From a bacterium UBA1790 (GTDB taxonomy: Bacteria > Bacteroidota > Bacteroidia > Bacteroidales > Muribaculaceae), in assembly GCA_002314465.1 (NCBI GenBank), contig DCGA01000176.1:5528-11227 (forward strand): DNA of 5,700 bases. The letters run 5' to 3'. Shown here piece by piece: positions 5,333 through 5,700 of this stretch (position 1 is its first letter; each line of letters opens with the position of its first letter). The position numbers and the translations under genes were made by a program. The notes under the pieces are model-generated. The model saw nothing but the letters and a program-made list of their open reading frames with translations. It did no database searches and was not told the origin of the DNA.

Positions 5333-5700
5333 TTACTCTCCCAGCAGAATCTGGATAATGCAGTTGATGTCCACGATGTCGACCGCGCCGTCGCCGTTCA
5401 CATCGGCAGCATTGCGGTAGGGGCTATCGGTGCTACCGAGCATGATGTCGATGATGCAGTTGATGTCTACGACATCTACATCTCCGTCGCCGTTCACGTC
5501 GCCGGTGATGTGAGCCGGAGCCTTGACTGTAATTGTCCATCCTGCGGGGATATTACTTGTGCCTCGTTTTTGTGGCAGCGAACTTGGGCAGATAAACTCG
5601 CCTGTTGCAGCCACGTTGTTGAGCCATGAATAAGTTGCGTAGGACCACTCGGTGAAGTTTACCTCCACTTTACTTAGTTTAGAGCAGCCGTTGAACATGT
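5333..5700 (-). CDS. C-terminal part of a paralogous repeat protein with dockerin-like domain, truncated by window edge
   Basis: Open from the right edge down to the TAA complement at 5333-5335; 121 full codons are visible and the N-terminus lies beyond 5700. The visible part starts inside the last repeat unit ('MFNGCSKLSKVEVNF'), continues through a short linker domain ('GEFICPSSLPQKRGTSNIP') and ends with two calcium-loop motifs, 'DVNGDGDVDVVDINCI' and 'DVNGDGAVDIVDINCI', both with Asp at loop positions 1, 5 and 12, so both look able to bind calcium. The first roughly 63 residues match the same region of the downstream gene at about nine in ten positions by eye, and bases 5642-5700 are identical to 2516-2574. 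It is therefore a tandem paralogue, upstream in the same direction with a 42-base gap, and probably the same operon. The linker and second motif diverge more, and Cys follows Asn in both loops here but not in the neighbour. Confidence 0.9.
   Translation of the reverse strand, partial: MFNGCSKLSKVEVNFTEWSYATYSWLNNVAATGEFICPSSLPQKRGTSNIPAGWTITVKAPAHITGDVNGDGDVDVVDINCIIDIMLGSTDSPYRNAADVNGDGAVDIVDINCIIQILLGE
5333..5700 (-). repeat. Paralogous C-terminal coding block, copy B
   Basis: Second copy of 2204-2574. The 59-bp identical stretch runs up to the window edge, so the homology presumably extends into the repeat units of the truncated gene. Confidence 0.88.

Overview
The window looks like a chromosomal segment from a gut-type member of the Bacteroidales, perhaps Muribaculaceae or Prevotellaceae. 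That is inferred from protein style, not from a marker gene. The protein signals are a GH3 glycosidase with the 'SDLHSIEGV' nucleophile segment, a BspA/LRR_5-like repeat protein with 'MFxxCTxLTxAPxLPAT' units, and C-terminal dockerin-like calcium motifs 'DVNGDGxVDIVD'. Coding DNA is fairly GC-rich. The single large intergenic gap is AT-rich with small GC-rich islands.

Layout: (1) 1-1614, plus strand: the C-terminal two thirds or so of a GH3 beta-glycosidase; its N-terminus lies left of the window. (2) 1615-2203: a 589-base gap between convergent genes in which I see no gene. It is packed with short repeats: a perfect 47-bp direct repeat, a recurring GCTTCGCG word, and eight blocks of about 27 bp, each made of three 9-10 bp units. 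It also holds a GC-rich hairpin followed by a T-run, a good terminator for the minus-strand gene. (3) 2204-5290, minus strand: a complete 1028-residue secreted protein. In order it has a signal peptide, a GLUG-like beta region, a Cys-rich region, a beta-domain, ten and a half 26-residue repeats, and a dockerin-like pair of calcium motifs. (4) 5333-5700, minus strand: the C-terminal end of a second protein of the same family, 42 bases upstream of gene 3 and partial at the window edge.

Genes 3 and 4 are tandem paralogues, probably co-transcribed (4 then 3), encoding exported repeat proteins that are likely displayed outside the cytoplasm. The GH3 enzyme is transcribed towards them and need not be functionally linked, although GH3 enzymes and dockerin-bearing surface proteins both fit a glycan-foraging lifestyle. 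The most unusual material is the modular 9-bp-period repeat landscape between the convergent genes, including a repeat that supplies the GH3 stop codon and a terminator whose arms are inverted copies of the dispersed GCTTCGCG word.
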